64,000 nt of DNA, taken from contig JBBELK010001514.1 of NCBI GenBank assembly GCA_037783545.1, forward strand, positions 34,828 through 98,827. Direction: 5' to 3'. Both the position numbers and the translations under genes were made by a program. Position 1 is the first letter of the stretch; each line of letters starts with the position of its first letter. The stretch is from Henricia sp. BOLD:AAB3569. Taxonomy: Eukaryota; Echinodermata; Asteroidea; Spinulosida; Echinasteridae. Shown piece by piece: positions 33,457-45,609 of this stretch. Below the pieces are notes generated by a model that saw only the letters and a program-made list of their open reading frames with translations, did not search any database and was not told the DNA's origin.

Positions 33457-36400
33457 GAGCTCGGCTGCGTGGTTATTCCCCTAACCGTGGCTGTTGGGAC
33501 ACCCTGCGCCGCGCTGGTGTACATTTGTACGGCCGTTGACTCACCCCAGATTGTGACGGAAATTAGGTCAAAGTGTGTCCCAAATGCCGCCAAATTTGGA
33601 AATCAAGGAATTTTCCAACCAACTTCTAATTTTGCATGCTCCAAACTGTATATATCCTGCACTTGTCATGCAAAATTGACAGATTTTCGCTGGGAAATGA
33701 CGGAGAAATGTCAGAGTTTAGGGAAAACGGAGCTCGGCTACGTGGTTATTCCCCTAACCGTGGCTGTTGTGACACCCTGCGCCGCGCTGGTGTACATTTG
33801 TACGGCCGTTGACTCACCCCAGATTGTGACGGGAATTAGGTCAAAGTGTGTCCCAAATGCCGGCAAATTTGGAAATCAAGGAATTTTCCAACCAACTTCA
33901 AATTTTGCGTTCTCCAAACTGTATATATCCCGCACTTGTCATGCAAAATTGACAGATTTTCGCTGGGAAATGACGGAGAAATTTCAGAGTTTAGGGAAAA
34001 CGGAGCTCGGCTACGTGGTTATTCCCCTAACCGTGGCTGTTGGGACACCCTGCGCCGCGCTGGTGTACATTTGTACGGCCGTTGACTCACCCCAGATTGT
34101 GACGGGAATTAGGTCAAAGTGTATCCCAAATCTTGGCAAATTTGGAAATCAAGGAATTTTCCAACCAACTTCAAATTTTGCATGCTCCAAACTGTATATA
34201 TTCCGCACTTGTCATGCAAAATTGACAGATTTTCGCTGGGAAATGACGGATAAATTTCAGAGTTTAGGGAAAACGGAGCTCGGCTACGTGGTTATTCCCC
34301 TAACCGTGGCTGTTGGGACACCCTGCGCCGCGCTGGTGTACATTTGTACGGCCGTTGACTCACCCCAGATTGTGACGGGAATTAGGTCAAAGTGTGTCCC
34401 AAATGCCGGCAAATTTGGAAATCAAGAAATTTTCCAACCAACTTCAAATTTTGCATGCTCCAAACTGTATATATCCCGCACTTGTCATGCAAAATTGACA
34501 GATTTGCGCTGGGAAATGACGGAGAAATTTCAGAGTTTAGGGAAAACGGAGCTCGGCTACGTGGTTATTCCCCTAACCGTGGCTGTTTGGACACCCTGCG
34601 CCGCGCTGGTGTACATTTGTACGGCCGTTGACTCACCCCAGATTGTGACGGGAATTAGGTCAAAGTGTGTCCCAAATGCCGGCAAATTTGGAAATCAAGG
34701 AATTTTCCAACCAACTTCAAATTTTGCATGCTCCAAACTGTATATATTCCGCACTTGTCATGCAAAATTGACAGATTTTCGCTGGGAAATGACGGAGAAA
34801 TTTCAGAGTTTAGGGAAAACGGAGCTCGGCTGCGTGGTTATTCCCCTAACCGTGGCTGTTGGGACACCCTGCGCCGCGCTGGTGTACATTTGTACGGCCG
34901 TTGACTCACCCCAGATTGTGACGGGAATTAGGTCAAAGTGTGTCCCAAATGCCGGCAAATTTGGAAATCAAGGAATTTTCCAACCAACTTCAAATTTTGC
35001 ATGCTCCAAACTGTATATATCCCGCACTTGTCATGCAAAATTGACAGATTTTCGCTGGGAAATGACGGAGAAATTTCAGAGTTTAGGGAAAACGGAGCTC
35101 GGCTACGTGGTTATTTCCCTAACCGTGGCTGTTGGGACACCCTGCGCCGCGCTGGTGTACATTTGTACGGCCGTTGACTCACCCCAGATTGTGACGGGAA
35201 TTAGGTCAAAGTGTGTCCCAAATGCCGGCAAATTTGGAAATCAAGGAATTTTCCAACCAACTTCAAATTTTGCATGCTCCAAACTGTATATATTCCGCAC
35301 TTGTCATGCAAAATTGACAGATTTTCGCTGGGAAATGACGGAGAAATTTCAGAGTTTAGGGAAAACGGAGCTCGGCTACGTGGTTATTCCCCTAACCGTG
35401 GCTGTTGGGACACCCTGCGCCGCGCTGGTGTACATTTGTACGGCCGTTGACTCACCCCAGATTGTGACGGGAATTAGGTCAAAGTGTGTCCCAAATGCCG
35501 GCAAATTTGGAAATCAAGGAATTTTCCAACCAACTTCAAATTTTGCATGCTCCAAACTGTATATATCCCGCACTTGTCATGCAAAATTGACAGATTTTCG
35601 CTGGGAAATGACGGATAAATTTCAGAGTTTAGGGAAAACGGAGCTCGGCTACGTGGTTATTCCCCTAACCGTGGCTGTTGGGACACCCTGCGCCGCGCTG
35701 GTGTACATTTGTACGGCCGTTGACTCACCCCAGATTGTGACGGGAATTAGGTCAAAGTGTGTCCCAAATGCCGGCAAATTTGGAAATCAAGAAATTTTCC
35801 AACCAACTTCAAATTTTGCATGCTCCAAACTGTATATATCCCGCACTTGTCATGCAAAATTGACAGATTTGCGCTGGGAAATGACGGAGAAATTTCAGAG
35901 TTTAGGGAAAACGGAGCTCGGCTACGTGGTTATTCCCCTAACCGTGGCTGTTTGGACACCCTGCGCCGCGCTGGTGTACATTTGTACGGCCGTTGACTCA
36001 CCCCAGATTGTGACGGGAATTAGGTCAAAGTGTGTCCCAAATGCCGGCAAATTTGGAAATCAAGGAATTTTCCAACCAACTTCAAATTTTGCATGCTCCA
36101 AACTGTATATATTCCGCACTTGTCATGCAAAATTGACAGATTTTCGCTGGGAAATGACGGAGAAATTTCAGAGTTTAGGGAAAACGGAGCTCGGCTGCGT
36201 GGTTATTCCCCTAACCGTGGCTGTTGGGACACCCTGCGCCGCGCTGGTGTACATTTGTACGGCCGTTGACTCACCCCAGATTGTGACGGGAATTAGGTCA
36301 AAGTGTGTCCCAAATGCCGGCAAATTTGGAAATCAAGGAATTTTCCAACCAACTTCAAATTTTGCATGCTCCAAACTGTATATATCCCGCACTTGTCATG

Positions 36401-37278
36401 CAAAATTGACAGATTTTCGCTGGGAAATGACGGAGAAATTTCAGAGTTTAGGGAAAACGGAGCTCGGCTACGTGGTTATTTCCCTAACCGTGGCTGTTGG
36501 GACACCCTGCGCCGCGCTGGTGTACATTTGTACGGCCGTTGACTCACCCCAGATTGTGACGGGAATTAGGTCAAAGTGTGTCCCAAATGCCGGCAAATTT
36601 GGAAATCAAGGAATTTTCCAACCAACTTCAAATTTTGCATGCTCCAAACTGTATATATTCCGCACTTGTCATGCAAAATTGACAGATTTTCGCTGGGAAA
36701 TGACGGAGAAATTTCAGAGTTTAGGGAAAACGGAGCTCGGCTACGTGGTTATTCCCCTAACCGTGGCTGTTGGGACACCCTGCGCCGCGCTGGTGTACAT
36801 TTGTACGGCCGTTGACTCACCCCAGATTGTGACGGGAATTAGGTCAAAGTGTGTCCCAAATGCCGGCAAATTTGGAAATCAAGGAATTTTCCAACCAACT
36901 TCAAATTTTGCATGCTCCAAACTGTATATATCCCGCACTTGTCATGCAAAATTGACAGATTTTCGCTGGGAAATGACGGAGAAATTTCAGAGTTTAGGGA
37001 AAACGGAGCTCGGCTACGTGGTTATTTCCCTAACCGTGGCTGTTGGGACACCCTGCGCCGCGCTGGTGTACATTTGTACGGCCGTTGACTCACCCCAGAT
37101 TGTGACGGGAATTAGGTCAAAGTGTGTCCCAAATGCCGGCAAATTTGGAAATCAAGGAATTTTCCAACCAACTTCAAATTTTGCATGATCCAAACTGTAT
37201 ATATCCAGCACTTGTCATGCAAAATTGACAGACTTTCGCTGGGAAATGACGGAGAAATTTCAGAGTTTAGGGAAAACG
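33457..37278 (+). repeat. 14-monomer block a b c d e f g h d e f g h g
   Basis: It starts as the preceding 6-mers do, runs on through g and h, repeats d-e-f-g-h, and closes with a TGATCC monomer at 37006. It is essentially a shorter version of the 23356-28815 block. Confidence 0.8.
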
Positions 37279-40200
37279 GAGCTCGGCTACGTGGTTATTC
37301 CCCTAACCGTGGCTGTTGGGACACCCTGCGCCGCGCTGGTTTACATTTGTACGGCCGTTGACTCACCCCAGATTGTGACGGGAATTAGGTCAAAGTGTGT
37401 CCCAAATGCCGGCAAATTTGGAAATCAAGGAATTTTCCAACCAACTTCAAATTTTGCATGCTCCAAACTGTATATATCCCGCACTTGTCATGCAAAATTG
37501 ACAGATTTTCGCTGGGAAATGACGGAGAAATTTCAGAGTTTAGGGAAAACGGAGCTCGGCTACGTGGTTATTCCCCTAACCGTGGCTGTTGGGACACCCT
37601 GCGCCGCGCTGGTGTACATTTGTACGGCCGTTGACTCACCCCAGATTGTGACGGGAATTAGGTCAAAGTGTATCCCAAATCTTGGCAAATTTGGAAATCA
37701 AGGAATTTTCCAACCAACTTCAAATTTTGCATGCTCCAAACTGTATATATTCCGCACTTGTCATGCAAAATTGACAGATTTTCGCTGGGAAATGACGGAT
37801 AAATTTCAGAGTTTAGGGAAAACGGAGCTCGGCTACGTGGTTATTCCCCTAACCGTGGCTGTTGGGACACCCTGCGCCGCGCTGGTGTACATTTGTACGG
37901 CCGTTGACTCACCCCAGATTGTGACGGGAATTAGGTCAAAGTGTGTCCCAAATGCCGGCTAATTTGGAAATCAAGAAATTTTCCAACCAACTTCAAATTT
38001 TGCATGCTCCAAACTGTATATATCCCGCACTTGTCATGCAAAATTGACAGATTTGCGCTGGGAAATGACGGAGAAATTTCAGAGTTTAGGGAAAACGGAG
38101 CTCGGCTACGTGGTTATTCCCCTAACCGTGGCTGTTTGGACACCCTGCGCCGCGCTGGTGTACATTTGTACGGCCGTTGACTCACCCCAGATTGTGACGG
38201 GAATTAGGTCAAAGTGTGTCCCAAATGCCGGCAAATTTGGAAATCAAGGAATTTTCCAACCAACTTCAAATTTTGCATGCTCCAAACTGTATATATTCCG
38301 CACTTGTCATGCAAAATTGACAGATTTTCGCTGGGAAATGACGGAGAAATTTCAGAGTTTAGGGAAAACGGAGCTCGGCTGCGTGGTTATTCCCCTAACC
38401 GTGGCTGTTGGGACACCCTGCGCCGCGCTGGTGTACATTTGTACGGCCGTTGACTCACCCCAGATTGTGACGGGAATTAGGTCAAAGTGTGTCCCAAATG
38501 CCGGCAAATTTGGAAATCAAGGAATTTTCCAACCAACTTCAAATTTTGCATGCTCCAAACTGTATATATCCCGCACTTGTCATGCAAAATTGACAGATTT
38601 TCGCTAGGAAATGACGGAGAAATTTCAGAGTTTAGGGAAAACGGAGCTCGGCTACGTGGTTATTTCCCTAACCGTGGCTGTTGGGACACCCTGCGCCGCG
38701 CTGGTGTACATTTGTACGGCCGTTGACTCACCCCAGATTGTGACGGGAATTAGGTCAATGTGTGTCCCAAATGCCGGCAAATTTGGAAATCAAGGAATTT
38801 TCCAACCAACTTCAAATTTTGCATGATCCAAACTGTATATATCCAGCACTTGTCATGCAAAATTGACAGACTTTCGCTGGGAAATGACGGAGAAATTTCA
38901 GAGTTTAGGGAAAACGGAGCTCGGCTACGTGGTTATTCCCCTAACCGTGGCTGTTGGGACACCCTGCGCCGCGCTGGTTTACATTTGTACGGCCGTTGAC
39001 TCACCCCAGATTGTGACGGGAATTAGGTCAAAGTGTGTCCCAAATGCCGGCAAATTTGGAAATCAAGGAATTTTCCAACCAACTTCAAATTTTGCATGAT
39101 CCAAACTGTATATATCCCGCACTTGTCTTGCAAAATTGACAGACTTTCGCTCTGAAATGACGGAGAAATTTCAGAGTTTAGGGAAAACGGAGCTCGGCTG
39201 CGTGGTTATTCCCCTAACCGTGGCTGTTGGGACACCCTGCGCCGCGCTGGTGTACATTTGTACGGCCGTTGACTCACCCCAGATTGTGACGGAAATTAGG
39301 TCAAAGTGTGTCCCAAATGCCGCCAAATTTGGAAATCAAGGAATTTTCCAACCAACTTCTAATTTTGCATGCTCCAAACTGTATATATCCTGCACTTGTC
39401 ATGCAAAATTGACAGATTTTCGCTGGGAAATGACGGAGAAATGTCAGAGTTTAGGGAAAACGGAGCTCGGCTACGTGGTTATTCCCCTAACCGTGGCTGT
39501 TGTGACACCCTGCGCCGCGCTGGTGTACATTTGTACGGCCGTTGACTCACCCCAGATTGTGACGGGAATTAGGTCAAAGTGTGTCCCAAATGCCGGCAAA
39601 TTTGGAAATCAAGGAATTTTCCAACCAACTTCAAATTTTGCATGCCCCAAACTGTATATATTCCGCACTTGTCATGCAAAATTGACAGATTTTCGCTGGG
39701 AAATGACGGAGAAATTTCAGAGTTTAGGGAAAACGGAGCTCGGCTGCGTGGTTATTCCCCTAACCGTGGCTGTTGGGACACCCTGCGCCGCGCTGGTGTA
39801 CATTTGTACGGCCGTTGACTCACCCCAGATTGTGACGGGAATTAGGTCAAAGTGTGTCCCAAATGCCGGCAAATTTGGAAATCAAGGAATTTTCCAACCA
39901 ACTTCAAATTTTGCATGCTCCAAACTGTATATATTCCGCACTTGTCATGCAAAATTGACAGATTTTCGCTGGGAAATGACGGAGAAATTTCAGAGTTTAG
40001 GGAAAACGGAGCTCGGCTGCGTGGTTATTCCCCTAACCGTGGCTGTTGGGACACCCTGCGCCGCGCTGGTGTACATTTGTACGGCCGTTGACTCACCCCA
40101 GATTGTGACGGGAATTAGGTCAAAGTGTGTCCCAAATGCCGGCAAATTTGGAAATCAAGGAATTTTCCAACCAACTTCAAATTTTGCATGCTCCAAACTG

Positions 40201-41919
40201 TATATATCCCGCACTTGTCATGCAAAATTGACAGATTTTCGCTGGGAAATGACGGAGAAATTTCAGAGTTTAGGGAAAACGGAGCTCGGCTACGTGGTTA
40301 TTTCCCTAACCGTGGCTGTTGGGACACCCTGCGCCGCGCTGGTGTACATTTGTACGGCCGTTGACTCACCCCAGATTGTGACGGGAATTAGGTCAAAGTG
40401 TGTCCCAAATGCCGGCAAATTTGGAAATCAAGGAATTTTCCAACCAACTTCAAATTTTGCATGCTCCAAACTGTATATATCCCGCACTTGTCATGCAAAA
40501 TTGACAGATTTGCGCTGGGAAATGACGGAGAAATTTCAGAGTTTAGGGAAAACGGAGCTCGGCTACGTGGTTATTCCCCTAACCGTGGCTGTTTGGACAC
40601 CCTGCGCCGCGCTGGTGTACATTTGTACGGCCGTTGACTCACCCCAGATTGTGACGGGAATTAGGTCAAAGTGTGTCCCAAATGCCGGCAAATTTGGAAA
40701 TCAAGAAATTTTCCAACCAACTTCAAATTTTGCATGCTCCAAACTGTATATATCCCGCACTTGTCATGCAAAATTGACAGATTTGCGCTGGGAAATGACG
40801 GAGAAATTTCAGAGTTTAGGGAAAACGGAGCTCGGCTACGTGGTTATTCCCCTAACCGTGGCTGTTTGGACACCCTGCGCCGCGCTGGTGTACATTTGTA
40901 CGGCCGTTGACTCACCCCAGATTGTGACGGGAATTAGGTCAAAGTGTGTCCCAAATGCCGGCAAATTTGGAAATCAAGGAATTTTCCAACCAACTTCAAA
41001 TTTTGCATGCTCCAAACTGTATATATTCCGCACTTGTCATGCAAAATTGACAGATTTTCGCTGGGAAATGACGGAGAAATTTCAGAGTTTAGGGAAAACG
41101 GAGCTCGGCTGCGTGGTTATTCCCCTAACCGTGGCTGTTGGGACACCCTGCGCCGCGCTGGTGTACATTTGTACGGCCGTTGACTCACCCCAGATTGTGA
41201 CGGGAATTAGGTCAAAGTGTGTCCCAAATGCCGGCAAATTTGGAAATCAAGGAATTTTCCAACCAACTTCAAATTTTGCATGCTCCAAACTGTATATATC
41301 CCGCACTTGTCATGCAAAATTGACAGATTTTCGCTGGGAAATGACGGAGAAATTTCAGAGTTTAGGGAAAACGGAGCTCGGCTACGTGGTTATTTCCCTA
41401 ACCGTGGCTGTTGGGACACCCTGCGCCGCGCTGGTGTACATTTGTACGGCCGTTGACTCACCCCAGATTGTGACGGGAATTAGGTCAAAGTGTGTCCCAA
41501 ATGCCGGCAAATTTGGAAATCAAGGAATTTTCCAACCAACTTCAAATTTTGCATGCTCCAAACTGTATATATTCCGCACTTGTCATGCAAAATTGACAGA
41601 TTTTCGCTGGGAAATGACGGAGAAATGTCAGAGTTTAGGGAAAACGGAGCTCGGCTACGTGGTTATTCCCCTAACCGTGGCTGTTGTGACACCCTGCGCC
41701 GCGCTGGTGTACATTTGTACGGCCGTTGACTCACCCCAGATTGTGACGGGAATTAGGTCAAAGTGTGTCCCAAATGCCAGCAAATTTGGAAATCAAGGAA
41801 TTTTCCAACCAACTTCAAATTTTGCGTTCTCCAAACTGTATATATCCCGCACTTGTCATGCAAAATTGACAGATTTTCGCTGGGAAATGACGGAGAAATT
41901 TCAGAGTTTAGGGAAAACG
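37279..41919 (+). repeat. Recombinant Sat273 segment with hybrid monomers
   Basis: Hybrid types occur: 40282 combines the g start (TTATTTCCC) with a d-like ending (GATTTGCGC), and 40555 combines the e start (GCTGTTTGG) with d features. A premature TAA (GGCTAATTTGG) lies near 37960 and a TAG (CGCTAGG) near 38605. The order around 38644-40281 (TGATCC monomer, GGTTTAC TGATCC monomer, a, b-like, then two GCTGCGTGG monomers) recurs from 45337, offset 6693 bp. Confidence 0.7.
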
Positions 41920-43764
41920 GAGCTCGGCTACGTGGTTATTCCCCTAACCTTGGCTGTTGGGACACCCTGCGCCGCGCTGGTGTACATTTGTACGGCCGTT
42001 GACTCACCCCAGATTGTGACGGGAATTAGGTCAAAGTGTATCCCAAATCTTGGCAAATTTAGAAATCAAGGAATTTTCCAACCAACTTCAAATTTTGCAT
42101 GCTCCAAACTGTATATATATTCCGCACTTGTCATGCAAAATTGACAGATTTTCGCTGGGAAATGACGGATAAATTTCAGAGTTTAGGGAAAACGGAGCTC
42201 GGCTACGTGGTTATTCCCCTAACCGTGGCTGTTGGGACACCCTGCGCCGCGCTGGTGTACATTTGTACGGCCGTTGACTCACCCCAGATTGTGACGGGAA
42301 TTAGGTCAAAGTGTGTCCCAAATGCCGGCAAATTTGGAAATCAAGAAATTTTCCAACCAACTTCAAATTTTGCATGCTCCAAACTGTATATATCCCGCAC
42401 TTGTCATGCAAAATTGACAGATTTTCGCTGGGAAATGACGGAGAAATTTCAGAGTTTAGGGAAAACGGAGCTCGGCTACGTGGTTATTTCCCTAACCGTG
42501 GCTGTTGGGACACCCTGCGCCGCGCTGGTGTACATTTGTACGGCCGTTGACTCACCCCAGATTGTGACGGGAATTAGGTCAATGTGTGTCCCAAATGCCG
42601 GCAAATTTGGAAATCAAGGAATTTTCCAACCAACTTCAAATTTTGCATGATCCAAACTGTATATATCCAGCACTTGTCATGCAAAATTGACAGACTTTCG
42701 CTGGGAAATGACGGAGAAATTTCAGAGTTTAGGGAAAACGGAGCTCGGCCGTTGACTCACCCCAGATTGTGACGGGAATTAGGTCAAAGTGTGTCCCAAA
42801 TGCCGGCAAATTTGGAAATCAAGGAATTTTCCAACCAACTTCAAATTTTGCATGCTCCAAACTGTATATATCCCGCACTTGTCATGCAAAATTGACAGAT
42901 TTGCGCTGGGAAATGACGGAGAAATTTCAGAGTTTAGGGAAAACGGAGCTCGGCTACGTGGTTATTCCCCTAACCGTGGCTGTTTGGACACCCTGCGCCG
43001 CGCTGGTGTACATTTGTACGGCCGTTGACTCACCCCAGATTGTGACGGGAATTAGGTCAAAGTGTGTCCCAAATGCCGGCAAATTTGGAAATCAAGGAAT
43101 TTTCCAACCAACTTCAAATTTTGCATGCTCCAAACTGTATATATTCCGCACTTGTCATGCAAAATTGACAGATTTTCGCTGGGAAATGACGGAGAAATTT
43201 CAGAGTTTAGGGAAAACGGAGCTCGGCTGCGTGGTTATTCCCCTAACCGTGGCTGTTGGGACACCCTGCGCCGCGCTGGTGTACATTTGTACGGCCGTTG
43301 ACTCACCCCAGATTGTGACGGGAATTAGGTCAAAGTGTGTCCCAAATGCCGGCAAATTTGGAAATCAAGGAATTTTCCAACCAACTTCAAATTTTGCATG
43401 CTCCAAACTGTATATATCCCGCACTTGTCATGCAAAATTGACAGATTTTCGCTGGGAAATGACGGAGAAATTTCAGAGTTTAGGGAAAACGGAGCTCGGC
43501 TACGTGGTTATTTCCCTAACCGTGGCTGTTGGGACACCCTGCGCCGCGCTGGTGTACATTTGTACGGCCGTTGACTCACCCCAGATTGTGACGGGAATTA
43601 GGTCAAAGTGTGTCCCAAATGCCGGCAAATTTGGAAATCAAGGAATTTTCCAACCAACTTCAAATTTTGCATGATCCAAACTGTATATATCCAGCACTTG
43701 TCATGCAAAATTGACAGACTTTCGCTGGGAAATGACGGAGAAATTTCAGAGTTTAGGGAAAACG
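41920..43764 (+). repeat. 1845-bp duplicated segment, copy 1
   Basis: This is seven monomers with net -66 bp: a c-type monomer with CTAACCTTGGCTG, AATTTAGAAATC and an extra TA (TATATATATTCC), a d-like monomer, a GTCAATGTG/TGATCC monomer, the 68-bp-deleted monomer, e, f and g. Every one of these rare variants recurs in copy 2, and I saw no difference between the copies in the frames compared. Confidence 0.92.
42741..42945 (+). repeat. 68-bp-deleted Sat273 monomer, copy 1
   Basis: GAGCTCGG is joined directly to CCGTTGACTC, removing the 68 bp from CTACGTGG to TTGTACGG. The two ends share CGG, consistent with a microhomology-mediated deletion. The remaining unit is 205 bp. Confidence 0.95.
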
Positions 43765-45609
43765 GAGCTCGGCTACGTGGTTATTCCCCTAACCTTGGCT
43801 GTTGGGACACCCTGCGCCGCGCTGGTGTACATTTGTACGGCCGTTGACTCACCCCAGATTGTGACGGGAATTAGGTCAAAGTGTATCCCAAATCTTGGCA
43901 AATTTAGAAATCAAGGAATTTTCCAACCAACTTCAAATTTTGCATGCTCCAAACTGTATATATATTCCGCACTTGTCATGCAAAATTGACAGATTTTCGC
44001 TGGGAAATGACGGATAAATTTCAGAGTTTAGGGAAAACGGAGCTCGGCTACGTGGTTATTCCCCTAACCGTGGCTGTTGGGACACCCTGCGCCGCGCTGG
44101 TGTACATTTGTACGGCCGTTGACTCACCCCAGATTGTGACGGGAATTAGGTCAAAGTGTGTCCCAAATGCCGGCAAATTTGGAAATCAAGAAATTTTCCA
44201 ACCAACTTCAAATTTTGCATGCTCCAAACTGTATATATCCCGCACTTGTCATGCAAAATTGACAGATTTTCGCTGGGAAATGACGGAGAAATTTCAGAGT
44301 TTAGGGAAAACGGAGCTCGGCTACGTGGTTATTTCCCTAACCGTGGCTGTTGGGACACCCTGCGCCGCGCTGGTGTACATTTGTACGGCCGTTGACTCAC
44401 CCCAGATTGTGACGGGAATTAGGTCAATGTGTGTCCCAAATGCCGGCAAATTTGGAAATCAAGGAATTTTCCAACCAACTTCAAATTTTGCATGATCCAA
44501 ACTGTATATATCCAGCACTTGTCATGCAAAATTGACAGACTTTCGCTGGGAAATGACGGAGAAATTTCAGAGTTTAGGGAAAACGGAGCTCGGCCGTTGA
44601 CTCACCCCAGATTGTGACGGGAATTAGGTCAAAGTGTGTCCCAAATGCCGGCAAATTTGGAAATCAAGGAATTTTCCAACCAACTTCAAATTTTGCATGC
44701 TCCAAACTGTATATATCCCGCACTTGTCATGCAAAATTGACAGATTTGCGCTGGGAAATGACGGAGAAATTTCAGAGTTTAGGGAAAACGGAGCTCGGCT
44801 ACGTGGTTATTCCCCTAACCGTGGCTGTTTGGACACCCTGCGCCGCGCTGGTGTACATTTGTACGGCCGTTGACTCACCCCAGATTGTGACGGGAATTAG
44901 GTCAAAGTGTGTCCCAAATGCCGGCAAATTTGGAAATCAAGGAATTTTCCAACCAACTTCAAATTTTGCATGCTCCAAACTGTATATATTCCGCACTTGT
45001 CATGCAAAATTGACAGATTTTCGCTGGGAAATGACGGAGAAATTTCAGAGTTTAGGGAAAACGGAGCTCGGCTGCGTGGTTATTCCCCTAACCGTGGCTG
45101 TTGGGACACCCTGCGCCGCGCTGGTGTACATTTGTACGGCCGTTGACTCACCCCAGATTGTGACGGGAATTAGGTCAAAGTGTGTCCCAAATGCCGGCAA
45201 ATTTGGAAATCAAGGAATTTTCCAACCAACTTCAAATTTTGCATGCTCCAAACTGTATATATCCCGCACTTGTCATGCAAAATTGACAGATTTTCGCTGG
45301 GAAATGACGGAGAAATTTCAGAGTTTAGGGAAAACGGAGCTCGGCTACGTGGTTATTTCCCTAACCGTGGCTGTTGGGACACCCTGCGCCGCGCTGGTGT
45401 ACATTTGTACGGCCGTTGACTCACCCCAGATTGTGACGGGAATTAGGTCAAAGTGTGTCCCAAATGCCGGCAAATTTGGAAATCAAGGAATTTTCCAACC
45501 AACTTCAAATTTTGCATGATCCAAACTGTATATATCCAGCACTTGTCATGCAAAATTGACAGACTTTCGCTGGGAAATGACGGAGAAATTTCAGAGTTTA
45601 GGGAAAACG
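43765..45609 (+). repeat. 1845-bp duplicated segment, copy 2
   Basis: It follows copy 1 directly. Just before it, the sequence switches from a g-type ending (CCAGCACTTG, GACTTTCGCTGGG) to the c-type CTAACCTTGG between about 43735 and 43795. That is the duplication junction, in homologous satellite sequence. Unequal crossover is the simplest mechanism. Confidence 0.9.
44586..44790 (+). repeat. 68-bp-deleted Sat273 monomer, copy 2
   Basis: The breakpoint is identical to that at 42741-42945, exactly 1845 bp downstream. The deletion therefore occurred once and was copied with the 1845-bp segment. Confidence 0.95.

Larger units (their letters stand above)
23083..41919 (+). repeat. Length-uniform Sat273 core (69 consecutive 273-bp monomers)
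   Basis: Monomer starts fall on an exact 273-bp grid from 23083 to 41919 with no net indel. Variation is by substitution only and is mostly the reuse of a fixed set of monomer types (a to h, defined in the findings). The longest stop-free stretch of the window (23302-28452) lies here because no frameshift occurs. Confidence 0.9.

Noticed and set aside
42741..42945. The deleted Sat273 monomer being 205 bp, the same length as Sat205, as a link between the families
   Set aside because: The deletion removes a different segment and leaves Sat273-specific sequence, so the equal length is coincidental.
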